Shown: positions 21,690-32,098 of the stretch, piece by piece | Layout: each line of letters starts with the position of its first letter | Position numbering within the stretch: position 1 is the stretch's first letter | Source of the DNA: Morella rubra | Taxonomy: Eukaryota; Streptophyta; Magnoliopsida; Fagales; Myricaceae | NCBI GenBank assembly: GCA_003952965.2 | Contig: CM025853.1 | Location: forward strand, 4,922,015-4,986,014 | Length of the DNA stretch: 64,000 nucleotides | Direction of reading: 5' to 3' | Program-made: the position numbers and the translations under genes | Notes under the pieces: generated by a model | The model's database searches: none | Told to the model about the DNA's origin: nothing | The model's input: the letters and a program-made list of their open reading frames with translations, nothing else

Positions 21690-22365
21690 ATTCTATTTAT
21701 CCACCTGTCCAAAATTCTAAAATACAAGATTTTATTTCTAAGGCACCAATATGGAGCATAACCCTAAAACGAAGGACGTGGACATTCCCCAAATTCCACT
21801 GTTCATCTTCAACATTTGGAATGCTTCTTGTGAACAATATAAGACCCTAGTTATTGAGGAATAAGAAGATAAGACGGACAAAAGAAAGCAATCAATTTAG
21901 CAGCCCCCAGAGAGCAAACACATTAGATCTAACCGAAACTTGAAATCTATATCCATTTTATTTATCCACAGTCCAAAAATTCTAAAATACAAGATTTTAT
22001 TTCTAAGGCACAAATATGGGACATAACCCTAAAACAGAGAATGTGGACATTCCCCAAATTCCATTGTTCATCTTCAACATTTGGAATGCTTCTTGTAAAT
22101 AAGATAAGCCCTTAGCTACCAAGGAATAAGAAGCTAAGATGAGCAAAAGAAAGCAACCAATTTCGCAGGCCCAAAGAGCAAACACATTAGATCTAACCAA
22201 AAACCTAAAAACTATATCCATTCTATTTATCCACAATCCAAAAATTCTAAAATACAAGATTTTATTTCTAAGGCACCAATATGGTGCATAACCCTAAAAC
22301 CGAGGAAGTGGACATTCCCCAAATTCCACTGTTCATCTTCAACATTTGGAATGCTTAGCTCCAAC
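21690..22365. repeat. Two and a half tandem units of about 260 bp
   Basis: The string 'aaaatacaagattttatttc' recurs near 21719, 21984 and 22250, each time followed by the same 120-bp stretch ending 'ttcaacatttggaatgctt'. The third unit runs on into sequence matching duplication unit A from about 10555. The array therefore grew at the left edge of unit B. Confidence 0.9.
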
Positions 22366-22971
22366 AACCAAACAGAAGTTTGGCCACCCTAAGAAGCATT
22401 CTAAAAACATGAGCCTCCAAGGGTCAGAAGCTTAGACTTCAAGAAAGAAATGGCAACCAATACCAGCACCCAAAAGAAGACCAAACAGCTCAGGGCCCTC
22501 CAACACCCAACTCACTTACCCTTCTTAGCGGCAAGTGCAAGGATTGTCAGGCAACATTTTGTCAGGCAACATTTTGTCAGTCAGAACCACATTATGGTAA
22601 AAAAAGACTTGCAATCCACAAAGCTGCATGTAATATGATACATTATATTATATATATTTGTTAGTCTTGTTCACAACTTCTAGCTACTAGTTTAGAATTT
22701 TTGTAAACACAGATCAAGCAACTAGGACTATCAGGTACTCAATTTCTTGAGCAACAAAAGCCCCAAGGACAGTCTCTTGAATACCCTAAATATGGCCAGA
22801 GAGGATTAGGCAATAATTGTATAGAACCATGATCTAAGCTCATAAACCCATAACGATGAACTCTGTAGCAGCACTACCACCTAGGAAACAATGAAATCCA
22901 AGATATCTGATTTTGGATCTTTAGTTTCCCACAAGATCTTTTCGGGTCATAACCCTATTTGTAATGCAGTT

Positions 22972-24318
22972 TGTTAGCCCAAGGTTGTTTTTGCAAACAA
23001 TCTTCAATTGATTTTGATGATAACAAAGTTTTTAAAATTTGTTCAAGACTTTTAGATTTTACTTTGAAAGGTTTCCTTATTGTAAAATCTCTCCAAGCAT
23101 ACTTGATCTTCATTACACTTGCTAGTTGATCATCTTTTATATTGTAAGTATTTTTGAGATTTATTGAATTGAGGTAGTTGTTGTTGAAGAAATTTTTTCT
23201 AAGTATGGGAAGTGTCGACACATTGAGCCATAGTGTCGACACATTGAACTACTACCCGAGTCTGTTTTTTAAGATTCATTCGAAATTTTTTCTAAGTGTT
23301 GGAAGTGTCGACACATTGGACCTAAGTGTCGACACATTGAACTATTACCCGAGAGTTTTGGTTTTTTGGCTTTCAAATCAATTTTTATGACTAAGTGTTG
23401 GAAGTGTCGACACATTGAACCTAAGTGTCGACACATTGAACTAACACCCGAGAGTTCTTTTCTTGGCCAAAGTTTAATGTGTCAGCACATACCACAATGT
23501 GTCGACACATTGTATTATTTTGCAGATATCCTGGAACAACATCAACTCATTCAAAAAGGTATCCAAATGTCTCAAATGACCTCCAACGGCACTCAAGCTT
23601 TACAAGAAGACCCTTGGTGCCCTAGAAGCTTTAAATAGAAGAAGATGGAGAGAGAAAAGGAGTAGTGTGCGCTATTAACTCTTGCCCTAATTTCTAGAGA
23701 GAGAAAAAGCTTTCAAAGAGAAAGGAAGCTCCACCATCCAAGAAAGCTCGTACTCCCACCTGAAATACTATAGCTCTCTTGTAAATCTTGTCTCTTTGCA
23801 CACCTCAGTACCTCATACTTGTTTATTCAGCTTAAAGAGCTTTTACTAAGATTCTCTTTGTACCCATTCTTGAAAAACACTTGTCCTACTTGTTGGGTAG
23901 AAGAAATCCTCTAGGTTGTGAGGATTTGAGAAAGTGAGTTAAAGTGTAAGCTCAAAAACACTTTGTAAAGGTTACTTAGCACCCGAGAAGCTAAGGTGTA
24001 CTCACTATTTGAAAAATAGTGAAGGAAGCCCAAGGAAGTCAATAGCCTTGGGGGTGGACGTAGGCAAGTGTTGGCCGAACCACCTAAAAGTCACGGTGTC
24101 ATCTCTCTATCCTTATCTCCATTTATTGTTGATATTTATTTGTTGCACTTGTTTGTCTTTTCCTTCATTCTCTATATTTCTATATTAGTCCTTGTTTATA
24201 TAGATTTATTCTCCTACTCCTTAGATCGAATCCTTAGCATATTGGGTTTAAAAGAAAAAGGGAGAAAAATTTTATAAAACCCAATTCACCCCCCTCTTGG
24301 GTTGTTTTTGACCTCTCA
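22972..24318. mobile_element. Solo LTR of a Copia-type retrotransposon
   Basis: The insertion begins TGTTAGCCCAAGG and ends GACCTCTCA, so it has TG...CA ends. It is flanked by the 5-bp duplication CAGTT (22967-22971 and 24319-24323). Duplication unit A at about 11178-11190 shows the uninterrupted site. The 1347-bp length, the 'ttcacccccctcttgggtt' block near the 3' end and the absence of internal coding genes fit a solo LTR of the SIRE/Maximus-like Copia type; the family name is inference. It contains repeated TGTCGACA palindromes. Confidence 0.85.
23205..23515. repeat. Cluster of TGTCGACACATTGA motifs within the LTR
   Basis: The palindrome TGTCGACA followed by CATTGA occurs in pairs about 21-24 bp apart near 23213/23234, 23308/23329 and 23406/23427. 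A further TGTCGACACATTG lies near 23498, preceded by a variant TGTCAGCACA. The pairs recur with a period of about 95 bp, so this is a nested repeat. Its position inside the LTR makes a regulatory role for the element possible but unproven. Confidence 0.85.
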
Positions 24319-25482
24319 CAGTTCAATTAGTTTCCGTAATGTCTACTCAGTGTACACTATAAACTACCACACCCATAACGCGCAATTCTAAAATAGTCCC
24401 AAACTAGTATTGTTACTGCCACCTTTACAACAACCCAAATGGAAATGCAAAATTTTGGTCCTCATCTTGTCTAGCTGAACAGTTCTATAACAAAAGAGTT
24501 CTAGAATTATAGTGCAAGAAACCAAAACTTCTCGGTAAAAACCAGATGTCCCTGAACTTCAATATGCATGCCATCTTCCTTAGAAAACACACGTACAGAA
24601 TTTTTATTCTCCGAAGACAGCCTGACAATCATAATATATTTGTATTTGTAACCTAAACATGGACCCGAGATAGCTTAGCCTATGATCTCAACCTCCATTA
24701 TAATACAAGTCTATATGGAAAATTTGAAAGAAGATATACGGACACTATAAACCCCCTATCTAATTGTTAGTAGCTCTCAAGCAAAAATTGAAAAGGGGTT
24801 TAACCACAAGAGCTTCCTTATTATATTTGAGGGGAGGAAGTACCATTTAGCCATTTAAGCTACAGCTCATCTGCATACTTGAATCGACCATCATAAATAA
24901 CGAAGAACTAACTAAGAGGACAATGACATGATATGGAGACATGGGAGCAACACACTGGCAATTGAAAAATTCAAGAGCTTCCATCCCCGCATGACTTAAA
25001 ACCTCTTGCATAAATCTTGGGTACAAGGCTTAAACCAAAGAAAGTAAGAAAGCATGTATAAATCAAATGGCAAAGAAAGAATTATTGAAAAACCAAATAA
25101 ACTATTTAACATGAAGAGATCCTCATCAGTTTAATATGAACCAAATTCTTCTTGAACAACAACAAAAACAAACAAACAAAAAGAGATAGAGATATGGCCT
25201 TTAATACTAACAAGAATTACATCCAATCATGCTCTCATCCAGTTTTCTTCTTGAAGATAAAAGTCCAGCCCTCCTCTTGGTTCCTGAGAAAAACAAGGAA
25301 ATGAATCGGAAAGCACACTTGGCCACATTTTAGAGACCGTTTAGTACGACCATTATTGTTCTTTGGAGTCACAGACAAACAAAGAATATTCGAATTAAAA
25401 TCCTAATTTTTCACTCTTTCCTACATTTTCTCGGACACCAAAACGGAACTCCTAAAAACTCCTTAGACCCCATACCTGTAAA

Positions 25483-27448
25483 TAGGGCTGTCCAAAGGTC
25501 GGTCTGGTCCAGTTCGGTCCGGTCTGGGCCGGTGTAACCGGATTTACAGAAAGCAAGGCAATTGGACCAGACCAGGCCAACCATTCTAATGAGACCGGAC
25601 TAGCCAAGGACCGGTCCGGTTTGGTCGGTTTGGGCCTTATTTTAAGCTACGTTTTTTATTCTTTTTTTTGGCTTTTTTTAGACCATTTTTTGGGCTTCTT
25701 TATATCAATTTTTTAGTGTTTTTTTTGCATCAAGTTTGGGTTATGATCTCAACCAAATTATACCACAATTGTGACATTTCTTCTACAACAAACTAAAAAA
25801 AACTTTAAATCGTACATTTAAAAAATACTACTATACTAATTACTAGGTTACTAATTAAAGAATTCTAAATCATAGATTTTTAAGAATAATAAATCATACA
25901 ATAACTAAGACTTAAAGTATACATTTAAAGAATTTTAAACCCACAAACCAAAAAGAAATTCCAAAATAAAGAAAGTCCAAAATAAAAGTATCAAATAGAA
26001 ATGCTACTGGAACTAATTACTAATTACACTACTCTATTACAAGCCATAATAAATAAATAAAATAAACAAATAAACAAACTAAAAGTATAATTAATACATG
26101 CCAACAAAATAGTAGAAAAATAAAATAAAGTCCATATCCATCATCAATTGTCCAATTGTCCATCTCCCATCAAGCTGTAAATATATATATATACATGTGA
26201 GATAATAAACTATAAAACAATAATGGGCATTATTATAAAAAAGAAATAAAACCTTACCATGAAATCAATCTAATTAGTCCTCATTGATCTCAATCTGAGC
26301 CACTCGTGAGTTAAAAGTTATTCCTAATAATTTAGGACATAAACAACATGTTTAAATCTTCATAAATATTAAATAACTAGAATTTACAAAATTAAAAAAC
26401 TAACCAACATAGAGACATTTTAAAATAAGATTACCTGATTCTAATGCCTCATAGGCCTCAACTTCGTCCATTGACTCCCGAAGATCTAATTTAATTGGAT
26501 CCTTCAACCAATCAAGAAAATCAATTAATCAAGTCCATCCTCCACAGTTTCAATCAATCAATTTCACAATCAATCAATCAAGAAAATTTCAAACAGATTC
26601 ACAACTTCAAACAAAACCAAATCCTCCAATCAAGCCCATCCTCCACAGTTTCACAACCTAATCTATACTCTAAAATTATAAATTAACTAATGAACTACAA
26701 TAACTAATTAACTAAATCAGTTCATAAATTCTTACCTCAATGGCAGTGCACTGACCACACACGGCAAAAATTCATAAATCAGTGAATCACAATCTTGTAA
26801 CCTACAAAGTCCCAGTAAATTAACTAAAATAGAGATGACCAATTAACTAAGAACAACACCAATTCGCACGCCTAGAGAGAGATCAAAAGAAATAAGAAAT
26901 TACTTGAGAGATGAGAGAGAGACACACAGCAAGGGAGGGAGAGACACACGGCAGCAAGTGTAACCACTAACCAGCAAAGAGAGGGAGGAGGCTAAGAGGG
27001 GTTGTGCGTGAAAGAAGAGAGGGAGGGGGTTGTGCGTGAGGGAAGGAGGGGGCTGTTGCGTGAGAGGGGGGTACTGTATGCTGTGCGAAGTGAGGGGGTT
27101 CAGGGGTGCGACTGTGCAAAGCGAAGTGAGGGGCTGGGGAAGGGGGGTGCTACTGCGCCTGCAAGAAACCAAAGGAGGGTGCTGCTGAGCCTGCACGAAA
27201 CCAAAGGGGGGGTTAGGGTTTTTTTTTGAATTTGTGAGAGAGGAAGGGGGTGCACGTGATTTTTTTTTTTAAAACCGTTTCGGACTGGTCTGGAGTAGTA
27301 TAATCTGGTCCGGCACCAGTTTTTCTATGTATGAAACCAAGACCGAACCGAAGTATACTAATTTCACTGGACCAGCCATTCTGGTGAGTTATTTCTCACC
27401 GGTTTGGCCAGAACCGTTTCGGTCTGGCTGGTTTTTTGGACAATCCAA
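25483..27448. mobile_element. Non-autonomous hAT element with 8-bp target duplication
   Basis: The ends are TAGGGCTGTCCAAA at the left and, on the opposite strand from the right end, TTGGATTGTCCAAA. The flanks are CCTGTAAA (25475-25482) and TCTGTAAA (27449-27456). Unit A keeps the empty site at about 15409-15420. Subterminal regions are rich in GGTCCGG/CCGGACC-type motifs, as in plant hAT elements. No transposase is encoded in the 1966 bp. The central part is AT-rich and the right third purine-rich (about 26900-27240). Confidence 0.9.
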
Positions 27449-27459
27449 TCTGTAAAGCT

Positions 27460-27966
27460 ACCCCGACCCGAAGTGTTAATCAGCCGCTCAGGTAGCTCAA
27501 AGACGACGGCGATGTCGTTTAAGAAAATTCCTTCCAATAGCATTTTCTAGGATAAAAGAGCTGGGGCAATTAAATGAATGGCGTCTCGCAGCTGTAACGT
27601 TTCTTCTGCACACAGAGCCGCTGGATTTGCTCATTTTCAACACCAAAAAACTCCGTACTTTTAAATGGTGAGTGAGTAGGAGAATAACGGGAAAGTGAGT
27701 AGCGTGCCGATATGTTGGATTTTAAAAAGGCCTATTGGCACAGATGAAGGCATGAAGCCCACTTTCTTAAGCACTCCGTCTGAAACTAGCCCCATATCTG
27801 GGGTTTATTTGTCTCGGGTAAGGCGAATAAAAGCGGCCACCAGAAAATTGCTGCCCGACCTTCTCTAGCAGAATCGGCGGCACTCTAACGCTGAGTTCAG
27901 CTCCACGGTCACATCTCTCGGCTCTCGCGTCCCAACTCTCACGGGCGCAGCTTCCTCTCCGTTCAG
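27460..27966 (+). promoter_or_regulatory. Promoter and first leader exon of the TTF-I/MYB-like gene
   Basis: This stretch is conserved between units A and B. It ends at a good splice donor, CGTTCAG followed by GTAAATCTC (donor G at 27967). A leader intron from there to the acceptor 'gtttgcag' (AG at 29468-29469) would place the ATG at 29517 in the second exon. No clear TATA box was seen. The transcription start is not determined. Confidence 0.5.
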
Positions 27967-29516
27967 GTAAATCTCTCTCCGTCTTTATCTTGTAGTTGTG
28001 TTGGTGAGATCGAAATCGTTTTGTTTTGAATTGGTAGCTGTGCGCCTTCTTAAGTAGGGGAGTGATTTGGGCACCTTTGGTTTCATGGGAGTGCACTTTA
28101 CGTGGGAAAGCCTATAACGTCATAGAACATCTGTTTGAGAATTTTGGATTTGAAAAGCTTGCTGGAAAAAGAAAATGTTGAGCATCGAAAGAACAGTCAT
28201 TAAGTAAATACAATTCTTTCTAGGAGCTTCGCAGGTTATTGCCAAAGTACGGCATTTTTAGAGATGGCATCATTTGAGGGTAACAATGGTTTCAGGAGGG
28301 TAACAATGTTTTCAGTCATCATTGAATTCCTCCTAGAAGGACAGCTGATAACATTGCTTGAGTAGTCGATGACAAGATAGAAAACTTGCGCGGGAAGGCA
28401 TCTCGTGGTTTAAATAGGATTTGGACAATTAATGACCCGGTCTCATTTGTTAGATGAATGCTTGAAGATGAATTTCACACAATGTGGCAATTATATCTTT
28501 CTCTCTTTCTCCTGTTTTCGCGATGAAAAGGCAGCGAGCGGAATGGTTCGACATTTGCTTATGAACCTACAATGGTCTATACAAGTAGTTCTCTGTCTAA
28601 ACCAGTACAGAATCAGATGAGATCAAATGGTTTTGCTTTGAATTTTGTTGGCTGTGCACTTTGTTAAGTCCTATATGGCCGATGTGAGCAGTTCTGTAGT
28701 TTGAGTAGTTCCTTTTTCATGGCTTCAGATAAAATTTGCCACTTTCTCATTTATCTGATTCTTGGCATTTGTTGAAGCATTCGAGTGCAGATTCTGGAAT
28801 TGAAAAATAGTAGAATTTTGTTGAAGAACTTGAGGTTTTACTATTGAGTGGTTCCTTTTTCATGGCTTGAGTTATTTGTTAAAGCCAAAGCTGGAGTTTA
28901 TGATCTGACGTTCGATTTGATTATACTCTCAAACAGATGCTCAATATAATTTTCCAGTATTTGTGGGTTCATTTATTCTAGCTGCCTACTTTATAGCTAA
29001 TTAAGCTTGTAACTAATTCCATTTGAAGGATTTTCAGGGTCTTTTATTTTCCAATTCATCGAAAAAGCAGTCTATAAGGTGTTAAATGTTTGGAAATAAG
29101 TGTTTTTTTTTACAATGCATCTAAATCATGATTGATATAAGTTAGGCACAGCTCTTGAATTTTTTCATTTGGTTCCTTGTCAAAACTATGAAAAGAATCA
29201 GCAATAGTTATTTTCTTTTATTTTCTTTCTGAAATTAATGGGTGCTAGAGGTAGATGATTTTTGCTTTGATTTTGATTTCTGATTTTCCTGTTGCTTGTC
29301 TGGGAAATGAGTAGAATAACAAGATGATTTTTTTTGTTAGAGAAGTGAAATGTTCTTCTGGCATTAAAAAATAAATAGAATCATTTTATTTATCCATCCT
29401 TCCATTTCCCTTAACAACCAACACAGAATTGGAGTCCTTCTAATGTTTTGAAGGTTTTTGAGTTTGCAGGAAAGCTTTTTGAGGATTTGGTTTTTGGGTT
29501 TTGAAGGGGCTGCAAT

Positions 29517-31376
29517 ATGACTGAAGCGGGTGCCTCTCAACATGAAAATGTAAATGAGGAGGGTTATGTATATGTTATGAATAAGGAAAAAGACGAAAAG
29601 AAGAAGAAAAAGAAGAAGGAGATACTGGATAATGAGGATAGGAAGGAATTTCCGAAGGGTAGAAAGAAGGACAACAGAATTAACAGTGATGGAGAAGTTA
29701 GGGAACTTTTAGAGGGTTTGGAGGAAGCCCAATTATCTATGAGCCTGAAAATGATTGACAGTGAGGATTTGGGGAACAATTCTGAGAGGGCAATGAAAAG
29801 AGAGAAGAAAAAGAAGCATAAAGAGGAAAAGAGGGCAGCTTCCTCTAGGAAGGAAGTCCTTGAGGACACCAAAATGAAAGAGGTAGTTAAGGGGAAGATT
29901 TACTCCGAGAAAAGAGAGAATGATGAAAGGAAAGATGGCAAAGAAGACACAAAAAAGGAGAAGAAGAAAAGGAAGAGTGGAATTGAGGATGTTGCTTTTC
30001 TAGTGAAGAACAGTATGAGTGGTGAAGAAGTTGGAAAAGAAAGGGAGCTCTCAGATGGGAAAAACGTGGAAAAGGCCGAGCCTGTTAAAAAAAAGAGAAG
30101 GAAAGAGAAGAAAAATCATACTGGTGATGTGGGAGCTGGACTGCCGGAGAAGATTACAGACAAACCAAGTGACAAAAGAAAAGGAGCTCAAAATGATCAA
30201 TCTGTGGGCAATGAAGGCAATGCACTTTCATTGAGGAATGAGACGGGGGTGAGAAACATACATCTCATTAGCTCAGAAGATGACTACAAGCATGTGAAGC
30301 AGAAAAAGAAGAAGAAGAAGAAGAAGGTGAAGTCAGATAAACATGATTTAGAAAGAAATTGTGATAAAGGAGTTGGAACAAGCAGAAATGATATTGAGGC
30401 CACTTATGAAAATTCTACACCTGGAAGAACATCTAAGAGAGTAAGTTTCTCGGATTGTGTGGAGGTTTTTACTTCTGATGATGGTCCAATTGAAGGGAAA
30501 CAAGGTCAAGATGGCGGCTTCGTACGAGGTAAAAGGTTCTCACGAGAAGAAGATGAGATGGTTAAGAAGGCTGTTTTCAACTACATTGAAGCACATGGCT
30601 TAGGTGATGAAGGCCTAAACATGGTTCTCCATTGTAAGTATCACCCTGAAATTAAAACTTGTTGGAAGGAAATTGGAAGAGCCTTACCTTGGAGGCCTTA
30701 TCAGAGCGTATACTATCGAGCCCATACCTTGTTTGAAAGGGGTGAGAAGCGTAAATGGACCATGGAAGAGTATGAACTTATTCGTAATTTCCACAAAAAG
30801 CATGGATCAGAGTGGAGAATGTTGGCTGATGCTATTGGCAAACATAGGGTTCATATTAAAGATACATGGCGTAGAATAAAATTTCTCAATACGAAGAAAG
30901 GGCGTTGGTCCCAAGAAGAGTATCAGAAATTATTTGATTTAGTTAACATGGATCTGCGCATGAGGGTCTTAGAAGAGAAGAAGTCCAAGCACGGGATGTT
31001 GCGAGATAATATTTCATGGGAAGCCGTTAGTCAGCAGTTATCTACTAGAAGCCACATTCATTGCTGCCAGAAATGGTATGCCCAATTAACATCACCTATG
31101 GTAGCTGAAGGTATATGGGACGATGCTGATGACTACCGCCTACTGGATGCTCTTTTTGCCCTGGACTCTTGCTGCATAGAAGATGTGGACTGGGATAACC
31201 TGCTTGAACATCGTTCTGGAGATGTATGTCGAAGACGATGGGACCAGATGCTCAAACACATTGGTGAGCATGCCAGCAAGTCATTTGCTGAACAAGTTGA
31301 AGTCCTCTCAAAACGGTATTGCATTGATATACTTGAAGCAAGAGAGGCCTATGATAGCAAGCCTGAAGTTTCGTGA
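29517..31376 (+). CDS. TTF-I/REB1-like Myb-domain nuclear protein
   Basis: This is a single coding exon of 619 codons. Residues 1 to about 330 are very rich in Lys/Glu with several KKKKKK runs, typical of nucleolar proteins. From about 336 there are SANT/Myb-like repeats: KRFSREEDEMVKKAVF, then KRKWTMEEYELIRNFHKKHG (about 411), KKGRWSQEEYQKLFDL (about 459) and EGIWDDADDYRLLDALF (about 530), each with spaced tryptophans. The arrangement matches plant relatives of RNA polymerase I termination factor (animal TTF-I, yeast Reb1; Arabidopsis At5g41020-type). The likely role is sequence-specific DNA binding in the nucleus or nucleolus; activity in rDNA termination is an inference from the family. 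A 5' leader intron is likely (27967-29469). A truncated, dead copy lies at 15400-16668. The gene converges with the receptor kinase downstream. Confidence 0.88.
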   Translation: MTEAGASQHENVNEEGYVYVMNKEKDEKKKKKKKEILDNEDRKEFPKGRKKDNRINSDGEVRELLEGLEEAQLSMSLKMIDSEDLGNNSERAMKREKKKKHKEEKRAASSRKEVLEDTKMKEVVKGKIYSEKRENDERKDGKEDTKKEKKKRKSGIEDVAFLVKNSMSGEEVGKERELSDGKNVEKAEPVKKKRRKEKKNHTGDVGAGLPEKITDKPSDKRKGAQNDQSVGNEGNALSLRNETGVRNIHLISSEDDYKHVKQKKKKKKKKVKSDKHDLERNCDKGVGTSRNDIEATYENSTPGRTSKRVSFSDCVEVFTSDDGPIEGKQGQDGGFVRGKRFSREEDEMVKKAVFNYIEAHGLGDEGLNMVLHCKYHPEIKTCWKEIGRALPWRPYQSVYYRAHTLFERGEKRKWTMEEYELIRNFHKKHGSEWRMLADAIGKHRVHIKDTWRRIKFLNTKKGRWSQEEYQKLFDLVNMDLRMRVLEEKKSKHGMLRDNISWEAVSQQLSTRSHIHCCQKWYAQLTSPMVAEGIWDDADDYRLLDALFALDSCCIEDVDWDNLLEHRSGDVCRRRWDQMLKHIGEHASKSFAEQVEVLSKRYCIDILEAREAYDSKPEVS

Positions 31377-32098
31377 GGGCAATATCCCTATCACTATCTG
31401 CCTACGAAATTGTTCTGATCAGTCTGATGCTTATGTGGCACTGGTTCTGCCCCTCTTCCCATTTGGTTTGGGAGTGCCCGAAAAGCTGATCAAAGGCACT
31501 TTTTTGCTAAAGGAAGTGAAGTAGATGCAATTTCTTTTTGTTTCTGTTGTTATTTTTGCTTTGCAGAGATTTTATTTGAAGTGTATTTCCTTTCCGCTCT
31601 AAAGCATATGCGTGCCGTGGTGCTGACAGGTACCTAGTTTGTCCAAGCTTTACCTCTCAGGTTCACTGGTTTTTGCTTGATCTTTTTATGTCCATATGAT
31701 CTTGTTTGATTATGTTAAAAGGGTTTGTCGTCTATAAGGGAAATGATGTCGGAACTTCTTCTCCAAAAACCCCTCACATCAGAAATATCATTCCTTGTGG
31801 ATATAATATCAAGCCAATTGCATGACTAACCCAGTTTGGCTCAAACTTCGAAAAGTAGAGAAACTATCATGGAGGATGATAAGGACAGGGGAATTGACGT
31901 TGAAGATTGAAATGCTTAGCATAGACATACTCAAGAACACCCAGGGCGCAGGAGCATAATATTGTGGTATACCCCCAATAACTGTAAGAAAATATCTAAC
32001 ACGCCTAAAAAAAAATAAACAAGGATTTTAACACAATTGAACCTGGAGGCAAAAGGCTTCAAAAGCCTTTTAATAGAGTGGTGTTATGATGTGTTATG
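31377..32098. other. 3' intergenic region between convergent genes
   Basis: This holds the 3' untranslated sequence of the MYB-like gene and of the receptor kinase. I see no other gene. Confidence 0.6.

Larger units (their letters stand above)
22290..29516. other. Spacer, promoter and leader region of duplication unit B
   Basis: After removing the solo LTR (22972-24318) and the hAT element (25483-27448), this stretch aligns in order with unit A 10540-11710 and 14970-16490. It lacks the 3.26 kb found at 11710-14970 in unit A. It ends in the promoter and leader of the MYB-like gene. Confidence 0.8.
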
